A DNA stretch of 64,000 bases from Microbacterium sp. K24 (GTDB lineage: Bacteria; Actinomycetota; Actinomycetes; Actinomycetales; Microbacteriaceae): assembly GCF_004794465.1 (NCBI RefSeq), contig NZ_SSDJ01000107.1:1-64000 (forward strand), read 5' to 3'. The notes under the pieces were generated by a model, which saw only the letters and a program-made list of their open reading frames with translations, was not told the origin of the DNA and did not search any database. This document shows, piece after piece, positions 46,037-55,136 of this stretch (the stretch's first letter is position 1; each line of letters starts with the position of its first letter). Position numbers and translations under genes: made by a program.

Positions 46037-47311
46037 TCAGTTGGTGCGGGTGATCAGGTTGTCGGCACCGTACTTGTAGGTACCGATGGACGCACCCTGC
46101 GGGTCGCCGTTCTCATCGAACGTGATCTCGCCGGAGTAACCGTCGTAGTCGGCCGTGCCGCCGTCGTTGATGATCTTGGCGCAGTCGGCGAAGCTGGTGC
46201 ACTTCTCTCCGTCGCCGGAACCGCCCGAGACCTCTTCCATCTTGGCCGCGATGTCCGCGCCCTCGGTGGAGCCTGCGGCGAGCGACGCCAGAGCCACGAG
46301 CACGACGGCGTCGTACGCCTCGGCCGCGTAGGTGAAGTCGTTCACCTCGGGGTTGCCCTCGCCCGTCCAGAACGTCTGCAGACGGTCGGTGAAGTCATCC
46401 TCGAGTGCCGGACCCGGCTTCGTGCCCTGCGCGCCCTCGAGCGAGAAGGAGAAGTTCGTGTCGGGCGAGGAGCCGTAGTCGGACAGGTTGCCGTCGACCA
46501 GGTACCACTTGTCCGGCGAGATGCCGGCGTTCTGCAGCAGCGGGGCGATGGTCTTGAACTGGTCGAACGACACGATCGCGACAGCATCCGGGTTCGCAGC
46601 CTTGATGGTCTCGACCTGAGCGTCGAACTGACCGTCGCCGACGTTGTACGACGCATCGGCGACGACCTCGCCACCGGCGCCCTCGAACGTCGACTTGATG
46701 TTGTCGAAGAGACCGGTGCCGTAGGCGTCGTTCTGGTAGATGACGCCGAGGGTCTTGTGGCCGTCTTCAGCGATCAGGTTGCCGAGGACCTCACCCTGCA
46801 GCAGGTCGCTGGGTGCGGTGCGGAAGTAGAGGCCGTTGTCGTCCCAGTCGGTGAAGTCGGGACCGGTGTTGGAGGCCGAGATCTGCAGGATGCCCGCGCT
46901 GACGTTTCCGTCGAGGATGAGGCGCGAGACACCGGATGCCGCGGCACCGACGATGGCGGTCACGCCCGCGCCCTGGAGCTTGGTGATCGAGGTCTCGTAC
47001 GCCTTGGTGTCGGTGTCGCCCTCGTCTTCGGCGGTCAGGTCGATGGTCACGCCGGCGGCGGCCTCGTTGACCTCGGAGACGGCGAGTCCGACGCCGGATT
47101 CCATGGGCGGGCCGAGGAACGACAGCGAGCCGGTCTGGGGCAGCAGCGAACCGAGCTTGAGCGTCAGGTCTGCTGCGGGCTTGTCTCCACCGCCTTCCGA
47201 AGGCTCGGCGTTCGGCGTGCTGCTGCAGCCGGCGACCACGATGGCGGATGCGCTGAGCAGCGCGATCCCCGCGAAGATCTTCGCGCTGCGCGAACCCTTC
47301 AATACGTTCAT
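46037..47311 (-). CDS. Branched-chain amino acid type substrate-binding lipoprotein
   Basis: 424 residues. A lipoprotein signal (KIFAGIALLSASAIVVAGC) is followed by a Gly/Glu linker and the periplasmic-binding fold type I: LKLGSLLPQTGSLSFLGPPM, GVTAIVGAAASGVSRLI, GVIYQNDAYGTGLFDNI. AGGGAG precedes the ATG. It almost certainly feeds LivHMGF but is convergent with that operon and has its own promoter, so ratio and timing can be set separately. The exact ligand (Leu/Ile/Val, amide or urea) is not evident. Confidence 0.92.
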   Translation of the reverse strand: MNVLKGSRSAKIFAGIALLSASAIVVAGCSSTPNAEPSEGGGDKPAADLTLKLGSLLPQTGSLSFLGPPMESGVGLAVSEVNEAAAGVTIDLTAEDEGDTDTKAYETSITKLQGAGVTAIVGAAASGVSRLILDGNVSAGILQISASNTGPDFTDWDDNGLYFRTAPSDLLQGEVLGNLIAEDGHKTLGVIYQNDAYGTGLFDNIKSTFEGAGGEVVADASYNVGDGQFDAQVETIKAANPDAVAIVSFDQFKTIAPLLQNAGISPDKWYLVDGNLSDYGSSPDTNFSFSLEGAQGTKPGPALEDDFTDRLQTFWTGEGNPEVNDFTYAAEAYDAVVLVALASLAAGSTEGADIAAKMEEVSGGSGDGEKCTSFADCAKIINDGGTADYDGYSGEITFDENGDPQGASIGTYKYGADNLITRTN

Positions 47312-47455
47312 GTTGCTCCCTTGCGTAACTGAGCGCGGATTGTGACCGCGATCGGGTGCTCTAACACTAGAGCGAGATGCTCGCGCGCAGGTGTCGGCAG
47401 TATCTCAGTGCGTTAACGATCCGATACCGAGTCCTGGCCGCGATGGGCCCCAGGA

Positions 47456-48391
47456 TCAGGCGACTCCGGGCTCCGCGACACGACGCCCGCGTCGGGCCGC
47501 CAGGAGGAGGTCGACCACGAAAACCGCGATCGCGATCCACACGATGATGAATCCGGCCCAGCGTTCGGCCGGCATCGGCTCGCCGAGCACGGCGACGCCG
47601 AGGATGAACTGCATCACCGGGGTGACGAACTGGATCATGCCGATCACCGTGAGGTCGATCCTGCGCGTGCCCGCGGCGAAGAGCAGCAGGGGCACGGCGG
47701 TGACCACGCCGGCGAACCCGAGCACCAGGGCGTGGCCCCAGCCGTTCTGCCCCATCGTGATGCCGGCCGGCGTCTGCGCCACGATGATGAGCTGCACGAT
47801 CGCGATCGGGATCAGCCAGAACGACTCGAGCGTGAGGCCGCTCACTGCGTCGACCGCGGGGCCGATCTTCTTCTTGATCAGGCCGTAGACGCCGAACGAC
47901 GCGGTCAGGGTCAGCGCGATCCACGGGAAGGCGCCGTAGGCGACGACGATCACGACGACCGCGATCGCGGCGATGGCGATGGCCGCCCACTGGAGCCGGC
48001 GGATGCGCTCCTTCAACACGAAGACGCCGAGCAGCACCGTGGTGATCGGGTTGATGAAGTACCCGAGGCTGGTCTCCACCACGTGGCCGGTGAGCGTGCC
48101 GAGCACGAAGACCTGCCAGTTGACGTAGATGAGGAGGCCGGCGAGCGCGGTCCAGCCGAGGAGCTTCGGCTGCCGCAGGATCACGCCGAACGCCGCCCAG
48201 CCGCGCGTCACCGTCAGCAGCAGGAGGCAGAAGACGAGCGACAGCAGGACCCGCCAGGCGACGACCTCCCAGGGGCCGGTGGGCACGAGGAGCAGGAAGT
48301 ACAGCGGGAGGATGCCCCAGAGCAGATAGGCGCCGCCCGCGTATGCGACTCCGGCGGTCCGAGTGGCGCGGGTCGTCGTCTCAGGGGGCAC
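47456..48391 (-). CDS. rarD: RarD-type EamA transporter
   Basis: 311 residues from GTG 48391 with about ten helices in two EamA repeats. The RarD pattern is clear: GVAYAGGAYLLWGILPLYFLL, EVVAWRVLLSLVF, SLGYFINPITTVLLGVFVLKE and IGMIQFVTPVMQFILGVAVLGEP. The substrate is unknown despite the historical chloramphenicol link. TAGGGT lies 6 bases before the GTG. Confidence 0.92.
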   Translation of the reverse strand: MPPETTTRATRTAGVAYAGGAYLLWGILPLYFLLLVPTGPWEVVAWRVLLSLVFCLLLLTVTRGWAAFGVILRQPKLLGWTALAGLLIYVNWQVFVLGTLTGHVVETSLGYFINPITTVLLGVFVLKERIRRLQWAAIAIAAIAVVVIVVAYGAFPWIALTLTASFGVYGLIKKKIGPAVDAVSGLTLESFWLIPIAIVQLIIVAQTPAGITMGQNGWGHALVLGFAGVVTAVPLLLFAAGTRRIDLTVIGMIQFVTPVMQFILGVAVLGEPMPAERWAGFIIVWIAIAVFVVDLLLAARRGRRVAEPGVA

Positions 48392-48397
48392 TGGACA

Positions 48398-48403
48398 ACC
48401 CTA
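48398..48403 (-). promoter_or_regulatory. Leaderless-type -10 box (TAGGGT) of rarD
   Basis: TAGGGT, TGTCCA (6 bases), GTG at 48391. No Shine-Dalgarno. Confidence 0.5.
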
Positions 48404-48485
48404 TTGCCGGGCGCGGAGTCCGATCGCCACGAGCGCCTCGCGGTGCGGACTTCGGCAGGAATCGGATGCCGCGTGGCGGAAAGCA

Positions 48486-48521
48486 GAAGGGACCCGGATG
48501 CCGTGGCATCCGGGTCCCTTC
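48486..48521 (-). terminator. Terminator after groES
   Basis: GAAGGGACCCGGATGC (48486-48501), loop CGTG, GCATCCGGGTCCCTTC (48506-48521): a perfect 16-base stem 14 bases downstream of the groES stop. Confidence 0.8.
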
Positions 48522-48535
48522 GAGGACTGCGGGGT

Positions 48536-48832
48536 TCAGCGGACGACGACCGCGAGGACGTCGCGGGCCGACAGGACGAGGTACTCGTCTGCGCCGAACT
48601 TCACCTCGGTGCCGCCGTACTTGCTGTACAGGACACGGTCGCCGACGGCGACGTCGATCGGAACGCGGTTGCCGTTGTCATCGATGCGGCCGGGGCCGAC
48701 GGCGATGACCTCGCCCTCCTGGGGCTTCTCCTTGGCAGTGTCGGGGATGACCAGGCCACTCGCGGTGGTCTGCTCGGCCTCGACCTGCTGGATGACGATG
48801 CGGTCCTCGAGCGGCTTGATGGAAACCGACAC
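48536..48832 (-). CDS. groES: Co-chaperonin GroES
   Basis: 98 residues from GTG 48832 (AAGAGGTAGACC upstream). The sequence carries [59 protein letters not shown] and the mobile loop in the middle. It caps the GroEL chamber. No groEL follows; the terminator isolates groES, so the large subunit gene is elsewhere, as in many actinobacteria. Two CIRCE operators upstream indicate HrcA control. Confidence 0.97.
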   Translation of the reverse strand: MSVSIKPLEDRIVIQQVEAEQTTASGLVIPDTAKEKPQEGEVIAVGPGRIDDNGNRVPIDVAVGDRVLYSKYGGTEVKFGADEYLVLSARDVLAVVVR

Positions 48833-48872
48833 GGTCTACCTCTTCTTTCTTGACGCTGACACGAAAGACTTG

Positions 48873-48899
48873 TTCGCACTCTCAACCCGAGAGTGCTAA
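48873..48899. promoter_or_regulatory. CIRCE operator 1 (HrcA site) upstream of groES
   Basis: TTCGCACTC-N9-GAGTGCTAA, one mismatch to TTAGCACTC-N9-GAGTGCTAA, 41 bases before the groES start. Confidence 0.88.
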
Positions 48900-48917
48900 T
48901 CCAGTCTAGGCGCTCGG

Positions 48918-48944
48918 CTGGCACTCACGCAATGCGAGTGCCAA
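48918..48944. promoter_or_regulatory. CIRCE operator 2 (HrcA site) upstream of groES
   Basis: CTGGCACTC-N9-GAGTGCCAA, a second CIRCE with symmetric changes, 45 bases upstream of the first. TAGACT between the two sites on the minus strand (48903-48908) is a plausible -10 box. Confidence 0.8.
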
Positions 48945-48978
48945 CCGGCCGCCGACTCGACGGCACAGCCCGGGGAAT

Positions 48979-48984
48979 TAGGCT
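48979..48984 (+). promoter_or_regulatory. Leaderless-type -10 box (TAGGCT) of the methyltransferase gene
   Basis: TAGGCT, GAGGAC (6 bases), GTG at 48991. Alternatively GAGGA acts as Shine-Dalgarno for ATG 48997. Confidence 0.45.
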
Positions 48985-48990
48985 GAGGAC

Positions 48991-50196
48991 GTGGAGATGT
49001 CCGAGCTGCGAGCGCTGCTGACCCCCGAAGGGCTCGCGCTCCTCGACGAGGTGGGGCTGATCGAGTCGACGACCGACGTCGCACGAACGGTCTCACGCCT
49101 GCGGGCGGCCGGGCACTCCCCCGACCTGGTCTCGGCGGTGGTCGGACAGGCGCATCTGCGCTCCCGGGCGACCACCAAGTTCGGCGCGTTCGGGGCACGG
49201 ATGCTGTTCACCCGCGCCGGCCTGGAGCAGGCGACGCGGCTCGCGGTCGCGGCACGGCATGCACAGAGGATCCGCAGCGCCGGGGTCACCCACGTCGCGG
49301 ACCTCGGCTGCGGCATCGGCGGCGACGCCCTCGCCTTCGCCGGCGCCGGTCTCGACGTGCTGGCCGTCGACGCCGACGAGGTCACCTCGGTGATCGCCGC
49401 CTACAACCTCGCGCCCTTCGGCGACTCGGCCGTCGTGCGCCACGGCACGGCCGAGAGCACGCTCTCTTCGGTCGCGGAATCCGGAGCGGTCTGGATGGAT
49501 CCTGCCCGGCGCACCGCCGGACACAGCGAGACCCGCCGCGTCTCCGCCGACGACTACTCGCCGTCGCTGGACTGGGCGTTCGACGTCGCAGCGCGTCGGC
49601 CGACCGGCATCAAGCTCGGCCCGGCGCACGACCGCGATGCCCTCCCCGACGACGGCGAGGCGCAGTGGGTGAGCGCCGACGGCAGCGTCGTCGAGCTGGT
49701 CGTGTGGAGCGGCGCCCTCGCGCGGGAGGGCGTGCGCCGCGCGGCTCTCGTGATCCGCGGCGAGCGCTCCCATGAGCTCACCTCGAACGGAGACGCCGAC
49801 GACGTGCCGACCCGTGACCTCGGCGCGTTCCTCCACGAGCCCGACGGGGCGGTCATCCGCGCCCGGCTGATCGGCGACGTCGCACGCAGCCTCGACGCCG
49901 GCATGCTCGACGAGCACATCGCCTACCTGACCTCGGATGCAGCCGTCACGAGCCCTTTCGTGCAGTCGTTCCGGGTGCGCGAGACGATGCCCGCGAATCC
50001 CAAGGCGATCAGCGCCGTGCTGAAGGCGAACGGGATCGGGCGGCTGGAGATCAAGAAGCGCGGCGTCGACATCGACCCCGCGGCGTTCCGGAAGAAGCTC
50101 ACGCTGCGCGGCGATGAGGAGGCGACGCTCATCCTCGTGCGCGTCGGCGACCAGCGCCGGGCGATCCTCGCCGATCGCGTGCCCGCGGTCGGCTGA
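48991..50196 (+). CDS. SAM-dependent methyltransferase with THUMP-like C-terminal domain
   Basis: 401 residues from GTG 48991 (399 from ATG 48997). The N-terminal helical part (SELRALLTPEGLALLDEVG) precedes the Rossmann methyltransferase with motif I VADLGCGIGGDALAFAGAGLDVLAVD and VWMDPARRTAGH. The C-terminal THUMP-like domain includes FVQSFRVRETMPANPKAISAVLK. Relatives are predicted RNA methyltransferases; target unknown. It is divergent from groES and convergent with the membrane-protein gene at 50203. Confidence 0.85.
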   Translation: MEMSELRALLTPEGLALLDEVGLIESTTDVARTVSRLRAAGHSPDLVSAVVGQAHLRSRATTKFGAFGARMLFTRAGLEQATRLAVAARHAQRIRSAGVTHVADLGCGIGGDALAFAGAGLDVLAVDADEVTSVIAAYNLAPFGDSAVVRHGTAESTLSSVAESGAVWMDPARRTAGHSETRRVSADDYSPSLDWAFDVAARRPTGIKLGPAHDRDALPDDGEAQWVSADGSVVELVVWSGALAREGVRRAALVIRGERSHELTSNGDADDVPTRDLGAFLHEPDGAVIRARLIGDVARSLDAGMLDEHIAYLTSDAAVTSPFVQSFRVRETMPANPKAISAVLKANGIGRLEIKKRGVDIDPAAFRKKLTLRGDEEATLILVRVGDQRRAILADRVPAVG

Positions 50197-50202
50197 TCGC
50201 GC

Positions 50203-51384
50203 TCATCCCGGGGGTTCGCTCGGCACGGTCTCCTCGAGCGGTTCGCCGTCGTCTCCGCCCAGCGTGACCTTGTCGCCCGGGTTCGGGAACGAGACGGTCT
50301 GGGCGATGGTGAGATACGGCGTTCGGCTCTCGGTGTTCTGGATCCGCAGGTTCCAGGTCGTCGGCACCCCGTCGACGGTTCCCTCGACGTCGGTCGACAC
50401 GCCCCGACCCGCGGCGTCGATGTCGGCGCTGCACACCGTCCTGCCATCGATGCCGTCGACGATCATGCAGTACTCCACCGTCGAGTCGCCCGCCGAGAAG
50501 CGGGTGCCCAGCCAGACGGGCTCGCTCTGGAACTCCCCGACGATCAACAGGCCGGCATTGAACCCCTGAGAGACGAGTTCCGTCGCTCGATCGCGCTCCG
50601 CGCCGCGGAACTGACTGATCATCGCCAGATCGGGCGACCACCGCTGGATCGAGACCATCGGCTCACCGGTGGTCGAGAGCATCAGGTAGGCGTTCACGCT
50701 CGCCCCCGGAGCCACCCCCGACTCGGCATCGCTCCCCGCATTCGGCGGCACCATCACCGAGGCCGACAGCCCGAACGGAACGATGTCGGCCTCCTGGCAC
50801 GCCTCGGACGACGCCTGCGCGATGTCGATCACCACGCAGGTCTGGGCGCCGCCGTCCTTCGTCGCGTACCAGACCAGGGCGTCCTCGTCCTGACCGACCG
50901 CACGCAGGGTGCCCGCGTCGTACTCGCCCTCCCGGTAGAGCTCGGCACGGCGCTCCTGCTGATCCGCCGTCAGGACGACGGTGCCGGGGCGCTGGCCGAA
51001 GAGCGCCCACCCGGCGCCCACCCCGATCGCCAGCAGCAGAGCGGATGCCGCCGCGACCACCCACCATCGACGGAGCAGTCCCGACGCCGTCCCTGTGACC
51101 TGCGGCTCCGCATCCGGTGGCTCGGGGTCCTCCGTCTCTGAGCCGGGCCCGGAGACATCGGCCTGGGCGCTGCGCCGGCTGTCGAAGTCGAACGGCACGG
51201 CGTCGACCAGCCCGATCTCCGCCGCCGGAGCCTCGGACGGCGCGATCGTCTGCTCCTGCCGCGCGCGTTCGAGGTCGCGCAGCCTCCTCGCGTCGGCATC
51301 CGTCAGTCCGCCGTCGCGTCCGTACGCCTTCTGCTGCAGCGCGCGCAGTTCCTCGGGATCAGTCTCCGCCGGCACCGGTCTCAC
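50203..51384 (-). CDS. Single-pass membrane protein, tandem paralogue 1
   Basis: 393 residues from GTG 51384, which overlaps the preceding paralogue by 26 bases; GTG 51375 is an alternative. The N-terminal motif EELRALQQKAYGRDGGLTDADARRL recurs in the neighbour at 51359-52471. An acidic linker, one helix (WWVVAAASALLLAIGVGAGWAL) and an exported domain of about 240 residues with several Cys follow. I do not recognise a family with known function. Last gene of the long minus-strand run that includes the t6A genes. Confidence 0.75.
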   Translation of the reverse strand: MRPVPAETDPEELRALQQKAYGRDGGLTDADARRLRDLERARQEQTIAPSEAPAAEIGLVDAVPFDFDSRRSAQADVSGPGSETEDPEPPDAEPQVTGTASGLLRRWWVVAAASALLLAIGVGAGWALFGQRPGTVVLTADQQERRAELYREGEYDAGTLRAVGQDEDALVWYATKDGGAQTCVVIDIAQASSEACQEADIVPFGLSASVMVPPNAGSDAESGVAPGASVNAYLMLSTTGEPMVSIQRWSPDLAMISQFRGAERDRATELVSQGFNAGLLIVGEFQSEPVWLGTRFSAGDSTVEYCMIVDGIDGRTVCSADIDAAGRGVSTDVEGTVDGVPTTWNLRIQNTESRTPYLTIAQTVSFPNPGDKVTLGGDDGEPLEETVPSEPPG

Positions 51385-52471
51385 CTCGCTCGCGGGTGAT
51401 CACGAGGTACGTCGGCCCCGTGTTGGGCGACATCTCGAAGGTCGTCGCTTGCCCGCTCAACGGATCGACGACGTTGAGCACGAGCCCCGATTCCTGGTCC
51501 ATCATCGTCTGCGCATCGACGCAGACCCGGGGCGACGATTCGCTCGCGCCGTCGTAGATCAGACACTGCGCCTGCGAGTCGATCACCGTGGCGGTCCAGA
51601 CGGGCACGTCCCCGTCGTAGCCGGCCACCCAGATCGAGTTCGGATCGTAGCCGTCTTGGGCGAGCTGTGCGGCGATCCTCGTCTCCTCGTCGCTGGCGTA
51701 GGTGATGCCGGACGAGCCGGGCGACTGATCCCAGGAGTCCATCCGCACGACGGGTTCGCCCGACGGCGCGAAGAAGAGCGAGGCCATGACCTCGCGTCGC
51801 ACCGACTCGCTGATCTCCACGATGAGCTGGCCGAAGATCCCTTCGTCGTCGACGATCTCGGTCGGCTGACAGCTGGGCCGGGTCCGTTCGCCGTTGCTCA
51901 GGATGATGCAGGTCTTCTCCCGCTCGTCCTGCGTGGCCATCCAGACGACGATGCCGTCCTCGGCCGCGACGGCCCGGACCGATCCGGAGTCGTACACGCC
52001 TTCAGCGAGCAGGGCGGTCTGCCATTCCTGCTGCTCCGGGGAGAGCGCGACGGACGGCGGGATCACCCGACCGAACGCGAGCCAGCCGATGCCTACGCCC
52101 ACGGCGAGCACCGCGACGGCAGCAAGCGCGAGGGGGCGCCAGAACGCACGGATCGACGGCAGAGCGGATGCCGAGGGAAGCGCCTCCTCCGCCCCTTCAG
52201 CGGATTCGGCGGGTGCGGACCCGGAGGCGCCCGCCGTTGCGGTCCCCTCGGGCGCAGCGGCCCCCAGGCCACGAGTCCCGACCGACGAGGTCGGGACGGG
52301 CTCAGGCGCCGAGGCCTCGCGCCGGTCAGCGGGCACCGTCTCGCGATGCGCAGCCGCGCCTGCCTGGAGCTCGGCCAGACGGTCGGCCTCTCCCGGCGAC
52401 AGCTCGCCGTCGCGCCCGTAGGCCCGCACCTGTAGTGCGCGCATCTCCGCGAGCTCGTCGGCGCCCAGCAT
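51359..52471 (-). CDS. Single-pass membrane protein, tandem paralogue 2
   Basis: 370 residues from ATG 52471. It begins MLGADELAEMRALQVRAYGRDGELSPGEADRLAEL, matching the start of the next gene, then an Ala/Pro/Glu-rich linker, a helix (PLALAAVAVLAVGVGIGWLAF) and an exported domain with the same alternation (VYDSGSVRAVAAEDGIVVWMATQD versus the neighbour's YDAGTLRAVGQDEDALVWYATKD). The pair clearly arose by tandem duplication. Function is unknown. Confidence 0.75.
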   Translation of the reverse strand: MLGADELAEMRALQVRAYGRDGELSPGEADRLAELQAGAAAHRETVPADRREASAPEPVPTSSVGTRGLGAAAPEGTATAGASGSAPAESAEGAEEALPSASALPSIRAFWRPLALAAVAVLAVGVGIGWLAFGRVIPPSVALSPEQQEWQTALLAEGVYDSGSVRAVAAEDGIVVWMATQDEREKTCIILSNGERTRPSCQPTEIVDDEGIFGQLIVEISESVRREVMASLFFAPSGEPVVRMDSWDQSPGSSGITYASDEETRIAAQLAQDGYDPNSIWVAGYDGDVPVWTATVIDSQAQCLIYDGASESSPRVCVDAQTMMDQESGLVLNVVDPLSGQATTFEMSPNTGPTYLVITRERGETGAGGD

Positions 52472-52475
52472 CCGA

Positions 52476-52964
52476 CTATCCGAGCCGCTCGAACTGCATG
52501 CCGGCCCACACGAGCCAGCCCAGGCTGTAGACGGTCGCGCACAGACCGAGGACGAGCGCCCAGCGCGCGATGGCACGGCTCTCGACCGGGCGCCGCAGCG
52601 ACATGATCGCGGCGATCACCGAGACGACAGCGACCGGAATGCCCCAGCCGACGAAGAACGAGGCGCCGAGTGCGACGATGGCGGCGAGGAGGGCCCAGGG
52701 CGCCAGACGGGTGTCGTCGATCGCGGCGGTGGCCGTCGTCGGCTCCCACTCGGTGTCGTCGACCGCGTCGATGTCGGGCCCGCTCACGACCACGGGCTCG
52801 ATGCCGACCGGGCCGGTGGGGAGCTTCGTGTAGCCGTCTCGGCGAGCACCGGGGATCCTCGTCGCTCCCACCGGTCGCTCGACCTCGCTGCTGGGCCCCT
52901 CGATGCTCGTGTGCGGGGCAGGGACCGACCCGTCGGCCTCGGGCGTGCGCGGAACGTCGGTCAT
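52476..52964 (-). CDS. Small membrane protein downstream of tsaD
   Basis: 162 residues; ATG 52964 overlaps the tsaD stop by 4 bases (ATGA). About 80 hydrophilic residues (with [19 protein letters not shown]) precede two to three helices ([32 protein letters not shown] and [21 protein letters not shown]). It resembles DUF4190-type small membrane proteins but no family is certain. Confidence 0.78.
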   Translation of the reverse strand: MTDVPRTPEADGSVPAPHTSIEGPSSEVERPVGATRIPGARRDGYTKLPTGPVGIEPVVVSGPDIDAVDDTEWEPTTATAAIDDTRLAPWALLAAIVALGASFFVGWGIPVAVVSVIAAIMSLRRPVESRAIARWALVLGLCATVYSLGWLVWAGMQFERLG

Positions 52965-54037
52965 GCCGGCACCGCTTCGGCGATCTGGATCTCGGTGACG
53001 GGGAGGGTCGAGTCCGCGCCGAACGCGAGGGTCGAAGGACGCCGCCCCGAGGCGATCAGCTCGGCGGCCAGCGCAGCGATCATCGCGCCGTTGTCGGTGC
53101 ACAGAGAGAGAGGCGGGATGCGCACGGTCACGCCCGCCGCTCCGGCGCGCTCGAGCGCGACGTCGCGCAGACGCCGGTTGGCGATCACCCCGCCGCCGAG
53201 CAGCAGCCGCGGAACACCGAGGTCCGCGCACGCCGCGAGGGCCTTGGTCACCAGCACGTCGACGACGGCTTCACGGAAGCTCGCCGCGACATCCGCGACC
53301 GGCAGCTGCGCGTCGGCCGGGTTCTCGGCCTCGAAGCGCTCGACCCAGCGCGCGACCGCGGTCTTCAGCCCGGAGAAGGAGAAGTCGTAGCGGTGCTTCG
53401 CAAGATCAGAGGCACGGGAGAGCCCGCGCGGGAACCGGATGGCCTCGGGATCGCCGGCGATCGCCGCCCGGTCGATCTCGGGACCCCCGGGGTACGGCAG
53501 CGAGAGGAGACGGGCGACCTTGTCGAAGGCCTCACCGGCCGCATCGTCCATGGTCTCGCCGAGCAGCTCGACATCGGTGGTGAGGTCGCGCACGTGCAGC
53601 AGGGAGGTGTGCCCGCCGGAGACCAGCAGCGCGATGGTCGGATACTCGAGCGGCTCGGCATCCGGGGTGAGGATGTCGGCGGCGATGTGCCCGACGAGAT
53701 GGTTCACGGCATACAGCGGCTTGTCGAGCGAGACCGCGAGTCCCTTCGCCGCGCCGACGCCGACCATGAGCGCACCGGCGAGCCCCGGGCCGCTGGTCAC
53801 CGCGACGGCATCGAGGTCGTCGAGGCCGACGCCGGCTTCGGCGAGCGCCGCATCGATCGACGGCTGCAGTGCCTCGAGGTGCGCACGAGCGGCGACCTCC
53901 GGCACGACGCCGCCGAAGCGGGCATGCTCGTCCATGCTCGAGGCGATGGTGTTCGAGAGCAGGGTGCGTCCGCGCACGATGCCGATGCCGGTCTCGTCGC
54001 AGCTCGTCTCGATGCCGAGCACCAGGGGCTCACTCAT
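52961..54037 (-). CDS. tsaD: tRNA N6-adenosine threonylcarbamoyltransferase TsaD
   Basis: 358 residues. Catalyses transfer of threonylcarbamoyl to A37 of ANN-decoding tRNAs with TsaB and TsaE. Motifs: [28 protein letters not shown] (metal-binding His), [11 protein letters not shown] and [13 protein letters not shown] overlaps rimI by 4 bases. Confidence 0.97.
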   Translation of the reverse strand: MSEPLVLGIETSCDETGIGIVRGRTLLSNTIASSMDEHARFGGVVPEVAARAHLEALQPSIDAALAEAGVGLDDLDAVAVTSGPGLAGALMVGVGAAKGLAVSLDKPLYAVNHLVGHIAADILTPDAEPLEYPTIALLVSGGHTSLLHVRDLTTDVELLGETMDDAAGEAFDKVARLLSLPYPGGPEIDRAAIAGDPEAIRFPRGLSRASDLAKHRYDFSFSGLKTAVARWVERFEAENPADAQLPVADVAASFREAVVDVLVTKALAACADLGVPRLLLGGGVIANRRLRDVALERAGAAGVTVRIPPLSLCTDNGAMIAALAAELIASGRRPSTLAFGADSTLPVTEIQIAEAVPA

Positions 54038-54522
54038 GCGTTCGCCTCCTCCGGCTCATCGGCGGACCGGGGCTGCCGACGCAGATCGCTCCGCATCACG
54101 ATCGCGTCCACGTCGTCCGGCTGATAGTAGCGAGGCCGCCTGCCGATCTCCTCGAAGCCCTCGGCGAGGTAGAGCCCCGCCGCCGTCGGATTGTCGGCTC
54201 TGACCTCGAGGAAGATCTCGCGCGCGCCGCGCTCCCGTGCGGCTGCGAGGAGCGCCCGCAGCAGCGCTCGCCCCCTCCCCTGTCCGCGGTGCTCGGCGAG
54301 GAGGGCGATGGTCTGGATGTCGGCATCCGGGCTCCCCTGCAGCGCCCGCACGCCCCCGTACCCGATCACGACGCCGTCGTGCTCGTCGACGAGGTACTGT
54401 CCGTGCGGGCTGGCGAGCTCGTCCGCCATGGTCTCGGCGCTCCACGCATCGGTCGGGAAGGATCGGTTCTCGATCAGCATGATGGCGTCGAGATCGGCGG
54501 CGGTGGCGGGGCGGAGGGTCAC
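54034..54522 (-). CDS. rimI: Ribosomal protein S18-alanine N-acetyltransferase RimI-like
   Basis: 162 residues of the GNAT fold; acetyl-CoA loop [18 protein letters not shown], then [32 protein letters not shown], the RimI signature. GTG 54522 overlaps tsaB by 4 bases (GTGA). Gene order tsaB-rimI-tsaD is the usual actinobacterial one. The protein target (S18 or another N-terminus) is inferred from family only. Confidence 0.92.
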   Translation of the reverse strand: MTLRPATAADLDAIMLIENRSFPTDAWSAETMADELASPHGQYLVDEHDGVVIGYGGVRALQGSPDADIQTIALLAEHRGQGRGRALLRALLAAARERGAREIFLEVRADNPTAAGLYLAEGFEEIGRRPRYYQPDDVDAIVMRSDLRRQPRSADEPEEANA

Positions 54523-55136
54523 GATCCGACCTTCTTGGGCGCTCCGGGCAGCGTGACGTCGGGGTGACGCATGTAGAGCGGCTCGTCGCCGGCAAGGGTG
54601 CGACCTGCGGCGAGAGCGCGGGCGCCGACCCGGGCCAGATCGACGGCGGAGAGCGCGGCGACATCGATCCGGCGGACGCCCGCCAGATGCGCGTCGGCAT
54701 CCACGGCCTTCACCAGGACGGTGTCGGTCAGGATGTTCGGCACGCCGTCGGCATCCGCCCCGTCGAACACCGTGATCGCGACCTCGCGGCGGCGGGCGTC
54801 CGTGACGATCGCGAACGGACCGGTCTCGGTCTCGAGGGCGGTGCGGGCGGCCGCGAGATGACTGGGGACGGCGACGACCGGGATGCCGCGGCCGAGGGCG
54901 AACGCGCGCGCTGCGGCGATGCCGATGCGGAGACCGGTGAAGGGCCCTGGGCCCATTCCCGCGACGACGTGCGTGATGTCTCCGGGACCCGCCTCAGCCA
55001 GCACTTCGGCGAGCAGGACGCCGATGACCTCGGCATGGCCGAGAGGATCCGCGGTCGCCGCCTCGGCGCGTCGCGTCCCGTCGGAATCGATGAGCGCGAC
55101 GGCGGTGCCCAGAGAGGTGTCGACGGCGAGGATCAC
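54519..55136 (-). CDS. tsaB: t6A biosynthesis protein TsaB
   Basis: 205 residues from GTG 55136 (GTGA overlap with the upstream gene). An ASKHA-fold partner of TsaD: ILAVDTSLGTAVALID, VVAGMGPGPFTGLRIGIAAARAFALG. It scaffolds TsaD/TsaE and lacks its own activity. Confidence 0.95.
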   Translation of the reverse strand: MILAVDTSLGTAVALIDSDGTRRAEAATADPLGHAEVIGVLLAEVLAEAGPGDITHVVAGMGPGPFTGLRIGIAAARAFALGRGIPVVAVPSHLAAARTALETETGPFAIVTDARRREVAITVFDGADADGVPNILTDTVLVKAVDADAHLAGVRRIDVAALSAVDLARVGARALAAGRTLAGDEPLYMRHPDVTLPGAPKKVGS

